Shown here piece by piece: positions 44,540 to 56,600 of a stretch of DNA of 64,000 nt. The position numbers were made by a program, and so were the translations under genes. How positions within the stretch are numbered: position 1 is the stretch's first letter; every line of letters starts with the position of its first letter. The DNA comes from Acanthaster planci (taxonomy: Eukaryota > Echinodermata > Asteroidea > Valvatida > Acanthasteridae). The stretch lies in the NCBI RefSeq assembly GCF_001949145.1, contig NW_019091369.1:2926570-2990569 (forward strand). The letters are read 5' to 3'. The notes under the pieces were generated by a model. It was not told where the DNA came from. It did not search any database and saw nothing but the letters and a program-made list of their open reading frames with translations.

Positions 44540-44830
44540 AGCGGGATACCCCCGTCAATCTCTGGGACGCACCTGTGCAATCAGCCAGGGAGGCACCGGG
44601 TGATTCCCTGCCCGGCTGACACGCCACTCACCCCGGTCACTTTTCTTCTCCTTCCTGGTCTCCAAACACATCCGCGTAATTAATGTTTGTCCAAAGCTAT
44701 TCTTCCCGTGTGTGCTCTGTAATTAACGAATTAGTCCAGAGGGCCGGAGGCAGGGGGGGTCTTTCCCTGCCAAGAAGTAGGAGGAGGCAGGGGAGATCAC
44801 CTGGAACAATTAAAGCGATATTGGTAGACA
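44540..44830. promoter_or_regulatory. Candidate enhancer-like block upstream of Brachyury
   Basis: A GC-rich block about 6 kb upstream of the Brachyury start, unlike its AT-rich surroundings. It contains a CACCTG E-box, CGTAATTAATG and TGTAATTAACG homeodomain-type cores 46 bp apart, a Fox-like AATGTTTGT and ACACGCCACTCACC. No open frame explains the composition. The assignment is by appearance only. Confidence 0.3.
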
Positions 44831-44845
44831 CAAAAACAAGGTGAG

Positions 44846-45716
44846 ATGGTTGAAGAATGGAGTTGTTCTATCCCCCGACCAAGAAATCCTCCTGTTCTTT
44901 TCAAACCATCAATCGATTTTTTGTTTCGGAACTGCCGGGGAGCAAACAGACCACTTCAACAGACTTTTCAAAACAGAGCTTGCCGAGTGAGGGGAGGCAT
45001 TGTAAAGGGTGTTGCTTGTTTTGTGCAGGGCGGGTTTAAAAATAAAAAATCTCCTGGAGGGTGCGATGGTCTGGGGAAACTTTCGTGGGGGATTGGCGTA
45101 ACTTTCACGGAGCATTCGTGCGACAAGTACCCGTCAAGTGCTCGTGCTTACTCGCTAAGCGCTGACTTCGTTGGGTCTGCGCGTGATCCGGTGTGGAGTT
45201 GGGAAATGTTTTGCGCAGAGTTGATCCCGCGATGCTCTTAATTCTGTTTCATGCATGCATATAATAAATCAGAGCATAAACTGTCGCGTTTTTATTACTT
45301 ACGAGATATCCATGAAGATCTTTACTCTGTATTGAAAAGAAATGTTCAGCAGGGTAAATCAAGAAACGAATGGGCTGCGTGCACATAATTGCCATTAACC
45401 AGTAGTTCTTAGCGACTTTTGTCAATACTCAGCCCAGTGTTGCTCTATTGAAAAATATGTATCTATCAAGTAAGTTACATTCAAAAGTGAACAACTTGGC
45501 ATTGGGATACAAAGCTAATGTTTAAGTGATTTGCACGGTTTGGGGTTCCCTCGGGAAGTATCAATACTGTCTCTGATGACCATTTACTACTAGCTAAGCA
45601 GAGGGGGCGTCAGTTTACACCCGCATGAATGCAAACCTTACACGCAATTTTGCTAGGCACGTCAGTGCTGAACCAATAAGCTTCTGTCGATGTGCATACT
45701 ATCTAATCAAGTTAGG
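44846..45716. other. Intergenic stretch, no gene recognised
   Basis: A 131-codon + strand frame at 44846-45241 overlaps a - strand frame at 44909-45115 and has no recognisable domain or splice context, so I leave it uncalled. Confidence 0.4.
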
Positions 45717-45955
45717 GCCGTTTTCCAATACTCAACTTGTATCCGTCTCAGGCTTCGTCCCGGGAACCAATTTCCGATTGTGGGCCTGAAGCATTAAAAT
45801 TATATTGGATTACTGTAATTTTTGGCTTTCTTGCATCTTATTTGAGGTTCTGTGGCACTATTAGACTGATTACTGTGCTTACAGCTTCAAAGTCAGCAAG
45901 TAAAAAAGACAGTTGAAGCCTAAGACGGAGCCGAAGTTGAGTACTGGAAAACGGC
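45717..45955. mobile_element. Foldback element, family 3 (single copy here)
   Basis: Left arm GCCGTTTTCCAATACTCAAC through AGGCTTC (45717-45757) is mirrored by the right arm TTGAAGCC...GTTGAGTACTGGAAAACGGC (45915-45955), with a few mismatches and one indel over about 41 bp. The 157-bp interior is non-coding. Typical of a non-autonomous DNA element. Confidence 0.75.
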
Positions 45956-48900
45956 ATAGGAGTTGGAACATCAACGGATTTCTCTTCCAAGGAGGTGGGC
46001 GTCAATTAAGGATTTGGGTGTAAACGTCTTCGGAAAGTGACTTAAAAAAATCCGAGATTTCGCCACTCGTGACAATTACCGAAGGTAATTACCGATCTCA
46101 GATTTAGCGCTAACCTGACAAAATTCATTAATAAAGATATTTGAATGATCTCTTGCTGAGGTAACAGATATCATCTTAATTCGACAGCGACCCTACCTAC
46201 AAATGGAAATGCTTGCTTGCTGCCGTTTCGTGAGATGATCCTTCATGTAAACAGCGTTTGTTAACACAGGTGCCTTAGGAAACTTTCACAACTTCCCATC
46301 CCCAGCAAGGAAGGACCCTTGCTCTGCACGAAGACTCAGGCCCAAACCACGAAGCTATATTGTTTGGGCCATAGGCGCTGAACTTAACGTCACAGAAAAT
46401 AACTAAAGAACTGTGTGACTTGAGTCTAAACTGGCGAATTGGAATCAATGCTGAACTGGACTATGTTGTCTATTGTGTTAGTTGACCATATTAACCGATA
46501 TTTGGCCGATTTTTGTACGTACCTGTAAAAAAAAAATTTTTAAAGCCTACTCACAGATTATTGTCACTTAAATCGTGATCTACTACTTACGTTATGGTGC
46601 TTTTTTGTCGTTCACCCCTTGAGAAGAATTCTGTTATAGTATTTTTTTACGCAGTGCAAAATGGACGGGTCTTTTTTTTGTAGACATTGGTCACATTCTT
46701 AGTCTCTCTGTTCTGTTGAGGGGAAACAAGACGTTTGCTTCTTTTAACCAAATGACAATCGTCTGTCCTATTAGCAAACACTTTACAATGAAGAATTGTC
46801 CACTTATCTCTGTTTGATTAATTGAATAAGTTTTTGGACCGTGTTGGTACGTTGTCCAACCGAAAGAAAAATGTACCTTATTCCATTCGGGACCTCACGG
46901 ATGCCTCTTCGGCATCTGTGCTCCAAAAGACCGCCCGGTGTGTGGAGCTAATTCGACGGGTACGTGCGAACAAACATGCCGGTCAAAGGAGGCGATTGCA
47001 GAAACATTTAATTGACACCTGCGATTCTTTTGCTATATCTCAAACTCTGCCCACAGTTTATAAAGAGCTGTTTCTAAACAACATGAGTCTGCTCGATGGA
47101 TCGCGTGAGGTTGTAAGCTGTAAACGTTTAGACGTGACTTTTTCGTAACAATTTAATTAAGAAACATTCACAGACCTGTAAGGTTTCAAAATCTCCTTGT
47201 TAAAAATATGCAGTTTTGTATGTTTGGTCCATAAATTATTCATAACACCAGAAACTCATTTGCATGTACTTTGTCATCCTATTTCTCCACAGAAGTAAGA
47301 CATGTTGAGTATCAAAAAGGAAAATGTAAAGAAAATAATGATGACAATATATTGTCAGGGAAGTCGAGCCACCGAGGACTTTGGATCAGCTCTCTTGATT
47401 TGTGTCTCTAGTAGGTGCCTATCGAGAACTCCGATAGGCCTACATTTCGGAAACAAAATAAAATCGTACGTTTCCCGCGTATTTTAAATCGCTCTTATTT
47501 TCTTAGTCCTTTCTAGCTCTTATGCCTCATCGTCATGTTATCTTGGACTAGCCTGAGTCTACCAAGGCACAAAACAGAGGCTTGTCTGCGGTTGTTGGCA
47601 AACACTGAGGTTTTTCCAAACCTAGGAGCGCACCGAGGAATTAACTGCGCCCGGCTACCGGGCTACGGCAAGAAGTGCCTGTCGAGCCGGTAATAACTAC
47701 GCTTGATGCGATTTAAAAGGTTTCCTATCCCCTGGTAAATTCACGAATTATTCAGCATCGAGTGCATACGTCTCTGAAATCGCAGTAGTTTTGTAGGGCA
47801 GTGTTATATTTTTCAAGAGTTCCAAGGCCTACATGAACAGCAGGAATCCACAGTGAGAACGACGAAAAGCTGAAGCAAATTTCAGTACCGCGCGACGTGG
47901 AAAAGTAAACCGTAGGGGTCAAACTGCTCATAAAATTCGTTTTTTAAATTTCGGTTTTTTTTTTAATTAAGGGGGAAGGAGGGTCAGTGGACTGGAACTA
48001 GGAGCTTTTGATGAGAGATTGCAGCATAATTGGTGATTCCTGTGAATGACGACCCCCATGAAAACGAAACCTCAGTGGATAAGCACAGAGTTTCCTGCGG
48101 CTAAAGTGAAAAACTGTCGATTTATCCTTTGTACAAACATCTCTTTAAACAACATTGCGAGCTCTTTGAGACAGTAATATTGTTTGATTTTTACCCTTCC
48201 GCAACGTGAACAAGGCCTGAATCGTGACAATAAAATGTATTGACCCAGAAAATCGTAAACCCCATCTCCATAAACAACATCAAACAATGTATCATTTTCT
48301 GAAATTTCTGCCAAAGGGGTTGTTGTGAAATTCTATTGCATACACTATTTTTTGGAGGGGCTTGAAAAGTAACAAAGTTGTATTTAGAAGCCGTACAGGT
48401 TTCTTTTTAAACGAAAGGTTATCGAGGGCATCGCCATCAGCCCATGACGATAGAAGGTTCAGTCGGGTCATTCCTTGTTGGTCAGTCGGTCAACTCGCGG
48501 TCATTCTAAGGTATGAACGAAAGTTTCCGACCACCAATCCGTAACAGTATTCCAAGAATCGTTTCGGGCAGCTTTTCTTGAGATCACCGTCCACCAGTGT
48601 CTCGAATGAAAGGAACGAGACCGTCTTCTTGAGCGGTCATCCTATGACCATCGATTAAAACCGCAATTCCGTCTAGCTGGTTGGCGTTCCCCAGAACTGC
48701 TAGACAAAAAATCTGCCCGACTGACTGACCCACCGATCACAAAACAACCTCCAAACAAAAAAGACGACTCTCCCCCAAAGCCAAGTACCTCTTCAAAACT
48801 AATTAATCCTTGGACATAAGAGGTTGGGAGAGGGGTCACTTCATGGCAGAGGCCCTCTACCCGATCCTTAAAGTGCCGCCGAGTGTCATAAAACCATCCG

Positions 48901-49879
48901 GGGATGGTACAGCATTGTTCCCGCTGACAAGGCCCTCGGCTCTCAAGTGTTTATGCCTTTTGGACCGTGCCTTTTTGGGGCAGATGCACGGACAGTACTT
49001 AACTGATGTCTTAACTCCAGATACACACTTAGTCCAACCAAAGGACCCTTTACTATCACGTGGCAAATGAGAAGTGACGACTGAATATATACCAGCAATA
49101 TCAGCCTCGTTCCCTCTCCCTGTCGGTTGGTTGTTCGCTATTGTCTTAATTCATATTACTGCATGATCATCAGTGTACTAACAGAAAGAGGTCCTACTTT
49201 TTGGTTTAGACACTTTTTTTCTTGCGAAAAAGACTCACATCAGTATGAAAACGTCAGGCACTCTCAACATTTATCTTTTTCTCAAGGTTTTTGACTACGT
49301 TTAATTTTTGTGTTTGTTCCCTCCATTCGTCACCAAGGTTTTAACTGCCTTTAAATTTCAACGGTGGTGGCGTTAACAAAATACAGGAATCGTTTCTCTT
49401 CTAATCAACATAGAGAAGGCATTCCAAAAGCAAGTTTAGTTGGGTTACAAGTTCACGTAATATGCTTCTCATTAAGCTTTTAAGAGGGTCTGTTTCTTTT
49501 TTATATGCTCCATTTCGATTCCACTGTGTGTGCCGAATGAACGAAGTCTTACAGTTCAGAACAAAAGAATCATCTCTGGGTTCCAACCAAGTATCTCCTT
49601 CAACGGGTGCTGTGACGTAAAACGTGTTTAGTCGTTCCTCTAGTCGGCTTTGCACACCCCCGTTATTAAAAATTACAGGTCCCCAATCTCCAGTACACAA
49701 ACACCAGCCATATATCCCATTAAAGGAGATAACAAACCCGCAAAAGCGTGTGCATGGAGTGTGAAGAAGGCTTTAGATGGCCCACAATCCTCCGTTACGC
49801 CAGCAATTAAGATCCCAGCGCTGACAGCTCATTGTAACTGACACCAGTAATCAACCTGTTAGACAGTCTAATTGCATTC
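45956..49879. other. Intergenic stretch upstream of Brachyury
   Basis: No gene recognised. A 108-codon + strand frame at 46822-47148 opens at TTG and has an Arg/Leu-rich middle but no known domain. A moderately GC-rich part at about 48640-49070 may hold regulatory sequence. Poly-T and poly-A runs are frequent. Confidence 0.4.
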
Positions 49880-49913
49880 CGACCAATCAGCACCCTCAAT
49901 GGCTTTCCAACTT

Positions 49914-49925
49914 ATGCATATGCAT
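49914..49925. promoter_or_regulatory. POU-dimer palindrome (exact MORE consensus)
   Basis: ATGCATATGCAT is the exact MORE palindrome bound by POU-domain homodimers such as Oct proteins. Confidence 0.55.
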
Positions 49926-49957
49926 GTTCACGCGCTCAATAAATGTATCGAATGCTA

Positions 49958-49969
49958 ATGAATATTCAT
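49958..49969. promoter_or_regulatory. POU-dimer-like palindrome, variant
   Basis: ATGAATATTCAT is a perfect palindrome with the same half-site layout as MORE. It overlaps an octamer-like ATGCTAAT at 49952-49959. Confidence 0.45.
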
Positions 49970-49985
49970 GACATAGTTTGTAAAG

Positions 49986-49997
49986 CTGCATATGCAT
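49986..49997. promoter_or_regulatory. POU-dimer-like palindrome, 11 of 12 MORE
   Basis: CTGCATATGCAT differs from MORE only at the first base. It is the third such site in 84 bp. Confidence 0.5.
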
Positions 49998-50601
49998 CAC
50001 TTGCCAACCAATCAGTAGAGCCATCCTTCAGGCTACTTTTGTTTGCCAGGTTTCAAAGAGGTCCGCCAGCACTCACCGCCACCGCATTGTTTGAACACTG
50101 AGGGTTACGATGTTGGCAGACTTTTTAACTTCAGTTGGTGCCCCCTTTGATGCACCGTCCCTGCACAATGCCATGCACTGCGGTGTCAGAATTATACAAT
50201 CAAGTTCAGCCAAACCGATTTGCGGGACGAGCACCCCGATGAGCGGGGTTTCTTGGACCGGAGTCACCCACTCGACATCAGTTTGGTTACGACGTTCACG
50301 TGTCACGGACCTCTTGGCCTTCTACCTGCTCTACGTTTTGAAAATCGGCCGTCTTCGAAACGAGCCTGTGAGACTTTTGTGGTATGACTTCACAACTTCA
50401 TTGCATTGCTTTGGACCCCTACGTTTAATCTCATTACAACTTTAACTTCAGAGCTTCATTTGAGTTTCTGAGTTGTGGTTTCAGTGTATATTTCTGTTAA
50501 CGGGAAATCCACTCGGTGTAGTGTCTACAAATATCGAAGCTGTATTACAGATTCCGGACATTTTACCGACCTGTTGCCGCATCAATTGACTAAGAGAGAT
50601 C

Positions 50602-53600
50602 ATGAGTGCCGACACAATGCGAGCTCCCACCTACAACGTGGCGCACCTGCTGAGCGCAGTTCAGAGCGAGATGACGCGGGGCAGCGAGAAGGGTGACCCC
50701 AGCGAGAAGGGGCTGAAAGTCACGCTGGAGGACCGGGACCTGTGGAGGCGGTTCAGCAAACTGACCAACGAGATGATAGTCACTAAGTCCGGAAGGTCAG
50801 TGTCTCTCACATGCAAGAGATCAGTAGTGACAGAGTTATTAATTTTTGTGGGAAGATTTCTATCTCTGCGTTTAAGGACTACTGGGGAAACCTGTTGCTT
50901 CTGAGTTAAACATTAATAAAAAAATATTTGCATGATATTTTGACAACTCATTTGTATCATTGGTAACTGTTAACTGACGGTGCTTTTCGATGTAGCACAA
51001 ATCTTGCGATTTTAATCTGCTTGTATGAATTTCTTTTTTTTAATCAATATTCAGTTCCATAGATTGGTTTTGCCAACATTTTCATCTGATTTTGATTGTT
51101 ATTAAACTACATTTATTCCTCGTATTTGAATGACATATTCGTGAATTGCACTTACTTTAACCCTTCCTATATTCTAAGTATTGTAATTGTCGATTAGTGC
51201 TCACCTGATCGCACTTTATGAATATCGATAGCCTATGTCTTGTGGTATAAACCATACATTCTAATTTGCATTTATTTTTCATATAAATCGTTTTCTACCA
51301 AGGCAATTCGAAGATCTTTGCGTTCAAAATATAAAAACGTGAAAGCAAGATGTCGGTGTTACTTACATGTATCTAAATTGTGTCGAACTTTCAAGGACAC
51401 TTCGTGAAGATAGAAATATTGTCCTACATTTTAACCTCAGAAAATGTGAATTAACTCCGGTCTTATCCAACCCCACACTCTCACTTTGTAGGCGGATGTT
51501 CCCCGTGCTCTCTGCCTCCGTCACCGGCCTGAATCCAAACGCCATGTACTCCATCCTGCTAGACTTCACGCCGGCCGACGAGCACCGTTGGAAGTACGTC
51601 AACGGCGAGTGGGTACCCGGAGGAAAGCCGGACTCTCCTCCGCCCAGCACGGCCTACATCCACCCGGACTCACCCAACTTCGGCGCGCACTGGATGAAGC
51701 AGTGCGTGTCTTTCAGCAAAGTGAAGCTGTCTAACAAACTGAATGGTACAGGACAGGTAAACGCATTTCTTTGATAACATTCAGACTTAAGCTTTCATGT
51801 ACCGTACTTAACGAGATATCGAAATCGTATTTTTCAGTAACATAAATTAGTTCAAAGTTGGAGAAAATAACAGAAGAATGTTTGTGCCAAGTTGTTTCAA
51901 ATTACATGTATGTATTTCACAGTCCGACTCATCATAAGACAGCCACTATATACGTCTTAAGCCTCTTATGAAATTTGAAAGTTAATCTCGAACACTTACA
52001 AATTAACCGTTAATTCGAATTAGTTTGCTTCCAATATCAAATGAAAAATTCCAGTCGGGTTAATTCTTGTAATAAACCTAGTTTATCCTGTAGCTAACTT
52101 GTTCCACCGAAACAAACTTTTCCCACCCACGTAATGTACCGTGTCCATTCCATGCCACACAGTTTCTAATTAAAACGTCCAGTCCATTTCTGTCACGTTT
52201 AATGTGTTACATTCATTACCAATCCTATGACCATGACGTTTGACTATGACGTTTTGAGTAGCATAGGCTTACAAAGTAGTCATAAACACAAGTAGTAAAA
52301 CCTTTCATTTGTTAATATTTATCTGTTTGCTGCAGATCATGTTAAACTCACTCCACAAGTACGAGCCCCGTATCCACGTCATACGAGTCGGTGGGCCAGA
52401 GAAACAGCGTCTCATCCGTAGCTTCAGTTTTCCCGAGACGCAGTTCATCGCCGTCACGGCCTACCAGAACGAAGATGTGAGTGTGTGACATTTAGAAAGT
52501 TACTCGCTGTAAACCTTACCCAACTGTATTTAAGATGTTAAAGTGTAGTTTTGAAATCAACATTCTGTAATGGTGATTCAGTTATAACTTGCCACGGTAG
52601 AGTTCTTTTCGTGAGTCGATTCCTAACCCTAACCTCGGTTGTGCTTCAATCTGTTCTGTTTAAGATATAAGCGACACGTCTGCCTTATAAACTCGCCCTA
52701 CTGCAGAGACTCATCATGTAATTCAATATTATTTTGCTTATGGTACTTTTTCACAGATTACGCAGCTCAAGATAAAGTTCAACCCGTTTGCAAAAGCCTT
52801 CCTTGACATCAAAGAAAAGTGAGTAAAACGTGCCCTTTAAAGATAGATTTCCAGTTGTAGATGTATTAGGTTTTATAAACTTTTAAAGACAAATATCAAA
52901 TTGCTAATGTAGTAATGTGAGGTCAAGAATTTTACAGTTCCGAGCTTCGTTTGTGTCTGGAACTTAAAAACCACCCTCCCATAACCTAAAATTTCTTTCC
53001 TACTACTCCAGGGGCGAGCATGATCTCGACGAATGCCACGATCACCAGCAGCCGAGATACCCACAACGTAAGCATGATCCGAGCTTCGGAAGTTTCTTTC
53101 ATCGTCGACCCTTCGTTCTTGATTTCGGGCAGAGCGCTTGAAGGCTTGTTTTTTTTCATAGACATTCGACCTGACATCCTCAAGTTGCTAATCTTCCAAA
53201 CTGCTCGCAATTGAAAACTTTTTCACCAACAGAATTTAGCTATTTTTTTCCTTGTACATTGTATATTCTAGAACCCAAGGTTTAATTTCCACTGTTAGGA
53301 TGCTGCACATGACTTGAGAAAATCATTCGTAGGCAAATAGACCAAAGATTCGAACTCTGTATAGTTGTCAGCAACGTAACTGACTTAAACAGAGCACGTG
53401 CGTCAGAATAGTCAAGTTAAGGTTTATAATCCAAATTTAAGTGACACGTCTAAAAACCAGTTGCAGGGTTTCAAAAATATGACAGTCCTCTTTTGTGTCA
53501 TTCTGATAGTTGGCAGTTGGTTCTTACCGAGTGCGGGGACACTTTGTCCACCGAGCCCACACCACCAATTCCCGCCGTCACTTGGTATGCCTTCCCCGGT

Positions 53601-56600
53601 ATCTCACAGTTGTGCCGTGGAGAGATACAGCAGTCTACGGACTCATCGATCGACACCGTATCCTCCACCGCCCTACGAGCAGAAATATTCCCCTACAAGT
53701 AAGTTTCGAGATGATGCAGCCTCACTTGTGAAGTGTTTCTCTCCAAAATCAGAACAGCATATACATGCACATGTACTTCTTTTCCCTTTTTTGAATTTTC
53801 TTTTCCATAAAAAAATAGTTTCCAACTGTTCTATCATAAAATGTGAATCTCCAGTCCTTTGCCGTTAACTACATCGTTGAAATTACACTTGAAACATTGA
53901 ATTTTAACATGACATTCGAAAAAACTCTGGAGCTAGGTTCTAGGAACGCGCAGAAGTCATCAGAACGTCCTATAACCACAGTGGCCGGTTCTTACCTGCA
54001 TCCAACCAATAGTTGAGGGAGAGTTTCATTATATCACCCATATTTTGATACACGAAACCAACTTCACAAAACTTCTAATTCTCTGCCGAAAAATACACTC
54101 GCCGATAATTGTTTTCAATTAGGCTTGAAATCACTAGTTTAGCTCGTTTGTACAGTGCAGGTGTAGCTGTACTTTTCCGCAATAACCCCCCCTTTTTCCA
54201 AATATTGTTTCGTGGAGGTACCGAAAGTGCAGAGGTAAACCCTCCCTTTCAGGAATGAATAACCACAAAATATCATAAAACGTACCGGTAGTTGACTCGA
54301 CTGCATTGCTTCGATAAACATTAACAGAGATCCAGAAAAGAGGCCAATTCTCCCAGCGAAACTTTAGAAATCTCACCTGCTTTTATTTTCTGTTACCGGC
54401 AAAAAATCGGAAATGCAGCGGGGCCGTTAAACGTGGACAGAGAACGACAGCCCGTAAAAATTCCTTTGTTGCCTGGAATCAAGCATGTCCTCTGGGGTCG
54501 GCTCCGTTTGATCCCACGTGCGGCGTCTCAAAATTTCCAGCAAGTTATTATCCCCTTTTTTTATTTCAGTCTAATTTGTACTGTCACCAGTCGTCATCCG
54601 AAAACAAAAAAAAGCTTTTGAATCACAACTTGAATCACAACACTTTTCACTTCGTTCTTATCCAACACCGATAAAGCTAGACCTCCAATGATGAAATCTA
54701 GTAAACACCTTTGTTATGTTGACTTTTGTTTACGACGGAATACAAGTTACACCGTGAATGGAGTGACTCACCTGGGCCGTGATTTAGCGTGAATGAGCCC
54801 CACACCCTCTTCCAATTTATTCTCGCTCCTCGTTATCTTTATCGCTGTTTGATTTGTCGTAAATTTGTCTTGTTTTTTTGTGTGTGAAGCTCTCGCATGC
54901 CTTTAGTATGCCGTCACATTATGCAAAAGTTCGTGGTTGGTTATCTGATCCGACAAAAAAGTTTATCAAAAAGTCTCTCAGATTTTTAGACAATTTGCTC
55001 ATTTTCCAAGATCCTTTTCATAGAACAAATACCGTGTTTGAACCACTGTACTGCATTACTGTAGTTGGGTACGCATCTCTCTCTGATTATCAGTTACAGT
55101 TGGCGCTCAGGACAGAGTTTGGAAATAATTAGGAAACGTCAAAATCAAGAACTTGATAAGGCAGAAGAGCCAAGGTATTTGGGATTTAGGTCGTAGTCTT
55201 CCGGTAATTGGGCTTTGGGGTTTCGATACGGTACTTTGGTAAAATGAAAATTTGATGTGCGATATACGATGTGAATGAATGAACTCATAAAGACCAACGG
55301 GGATGCCTGTTACCGGCACTGTGAGCCGACACGATGCTGGGCGCGGATCAGTCGTTTGTGTCTATGTCCAAAGCTTACAACTCTTAACAGTTAGTGTCTC
55401 CTTTTTCCAAAAACATCTTTCCATAAAGCTTTTCCCATCGAATATTCACGTTGATATTCCTGGTTATGCACGTACCTATATTGCATCACAGTAGTTTTCA
55501 AAAGTTTGCGTCTACTCGCCCACTCGAAAGTTTTTCGAGTGTCCTTAATAAAGCTAGGAGTCTGCATTTGCCTAAAATAAATAAATACATTCATTAATTA
55601 ATTAATTAAAAATTTGGGTCTGTGTTCTTGGTCCGAGTCTCAGAAAGTATGAATTATTGTTAACAACTATCATCCTTCTTACTTCGAATCTGTTCTTGTC
55701 CAATATGTAGTTCCTTTTGAAAACATGGGTTGCTGCTTTTGCATAATTACATGTGATGTGCTGTTTATAATGTTCATCGTCTTTTCCTACCACCACCCAC
55801 CTCTCTGGCACTGGCATACCGATACCCACTTTCTTTCCCCCCATCTTTCCCTTATTCTCACCACCAGCAAGGCTCTGTTTAACTTCTTAACTCCCTTCTC
55901 CTGACTTTTTTGTCCCGTGTATTTGACGTCCTAATATCGGCTTCCGAACGGTAAACTCCGCAGTGCGAAATGCATTGTCGACTGAATACCGGGCCCACAC
56001 AATGAGTTCTATGGGTGTTCTCATCGAGGCTGGCCCGCCGGTTAACGCCGATGCACACTTACCGGTAAGCGCACCTGTGTTAGTTTAACCCGGTGCAGTC
56101 GGCGGTGTTTTGTTGACGCGAGCTTGGTGTTTAAACACGAGGATTCAATAGACATTTCCACGGCTTCTTTAGAGTTACACCTTGTAATTTTTCTCTTGGA
56201 GTCTTTTTCAAACGGTCGTGATCACCCATGCATCGTCTATATTCGGGGGATTGCCCCAGTGACTTCTTGAATTCGCAGCTGTAGACCTTGATTCGTTACA
56301 TTACTTTGCAGTTTGCAGCGGAGATGATTTGGTTGTACATGTAATGAAATTTCTCATGCTACGTGGACTACAGCTCGAGATAAACTGTACAAGTCTCTAA
56401 AACTACACCAAATTGACCTCTGATAGGACACTTGTAATTGGATTTTATGTATTTTCGGCATTAATATCAGTTCTAAAAAAAGTGATGGTTTTTAATACCA
56501 AACATTAATGTTTTGGGTCGACGATTCACTTGAGTAACACGAATGATAGACTTGGTTCCATGCAAAGAAGATAAATGAATATGTAATCTTTTGAAGATAG

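Larger units (their letters stand above)
49880..50160 (+). promoter_or_regulatory. Proximal regulatory region of Brachyury
   Basis: Within 280 bp, ending about 440 bp before the start codon, lie two ACCAATCAG CCAAT boxes (CCAAT at 49883 and 50008), three palindromic POU-dimer-like sites (listed separately), a Fox-type TGTTTGC (50040), TTTCAAAG (50051, reverse TCF/LEF core) and CTTTGAT (50145, TCF/LEF core). The density of known motif types far exceeds that of the flanks. Wnt/TCF and Fox input into Brachyury is established in other animals; use here is inferred. No clear TATA box; TATATTT at 50485 is a weak candidate. Confidence 0.55.

Noticed and set aside
44846-45241. 131-codon + strand open frame as a gene
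   Set aside because: No domain, no splice or promoter context, and an overlapping open frame on the other strand.
46822-47148. 108-codon + strand open frame as a gene
   Set aside because: Opens at TTG, has no recognisable domain and lies in AT-rich intergenic DNA; left uncalled.
50110-50445. 111-codon open frame upstream of Brachyury as a separate gene
   Set aside because: Lies in the likely promoter or 5' leader and shows no domain; at most an upstream open frame.
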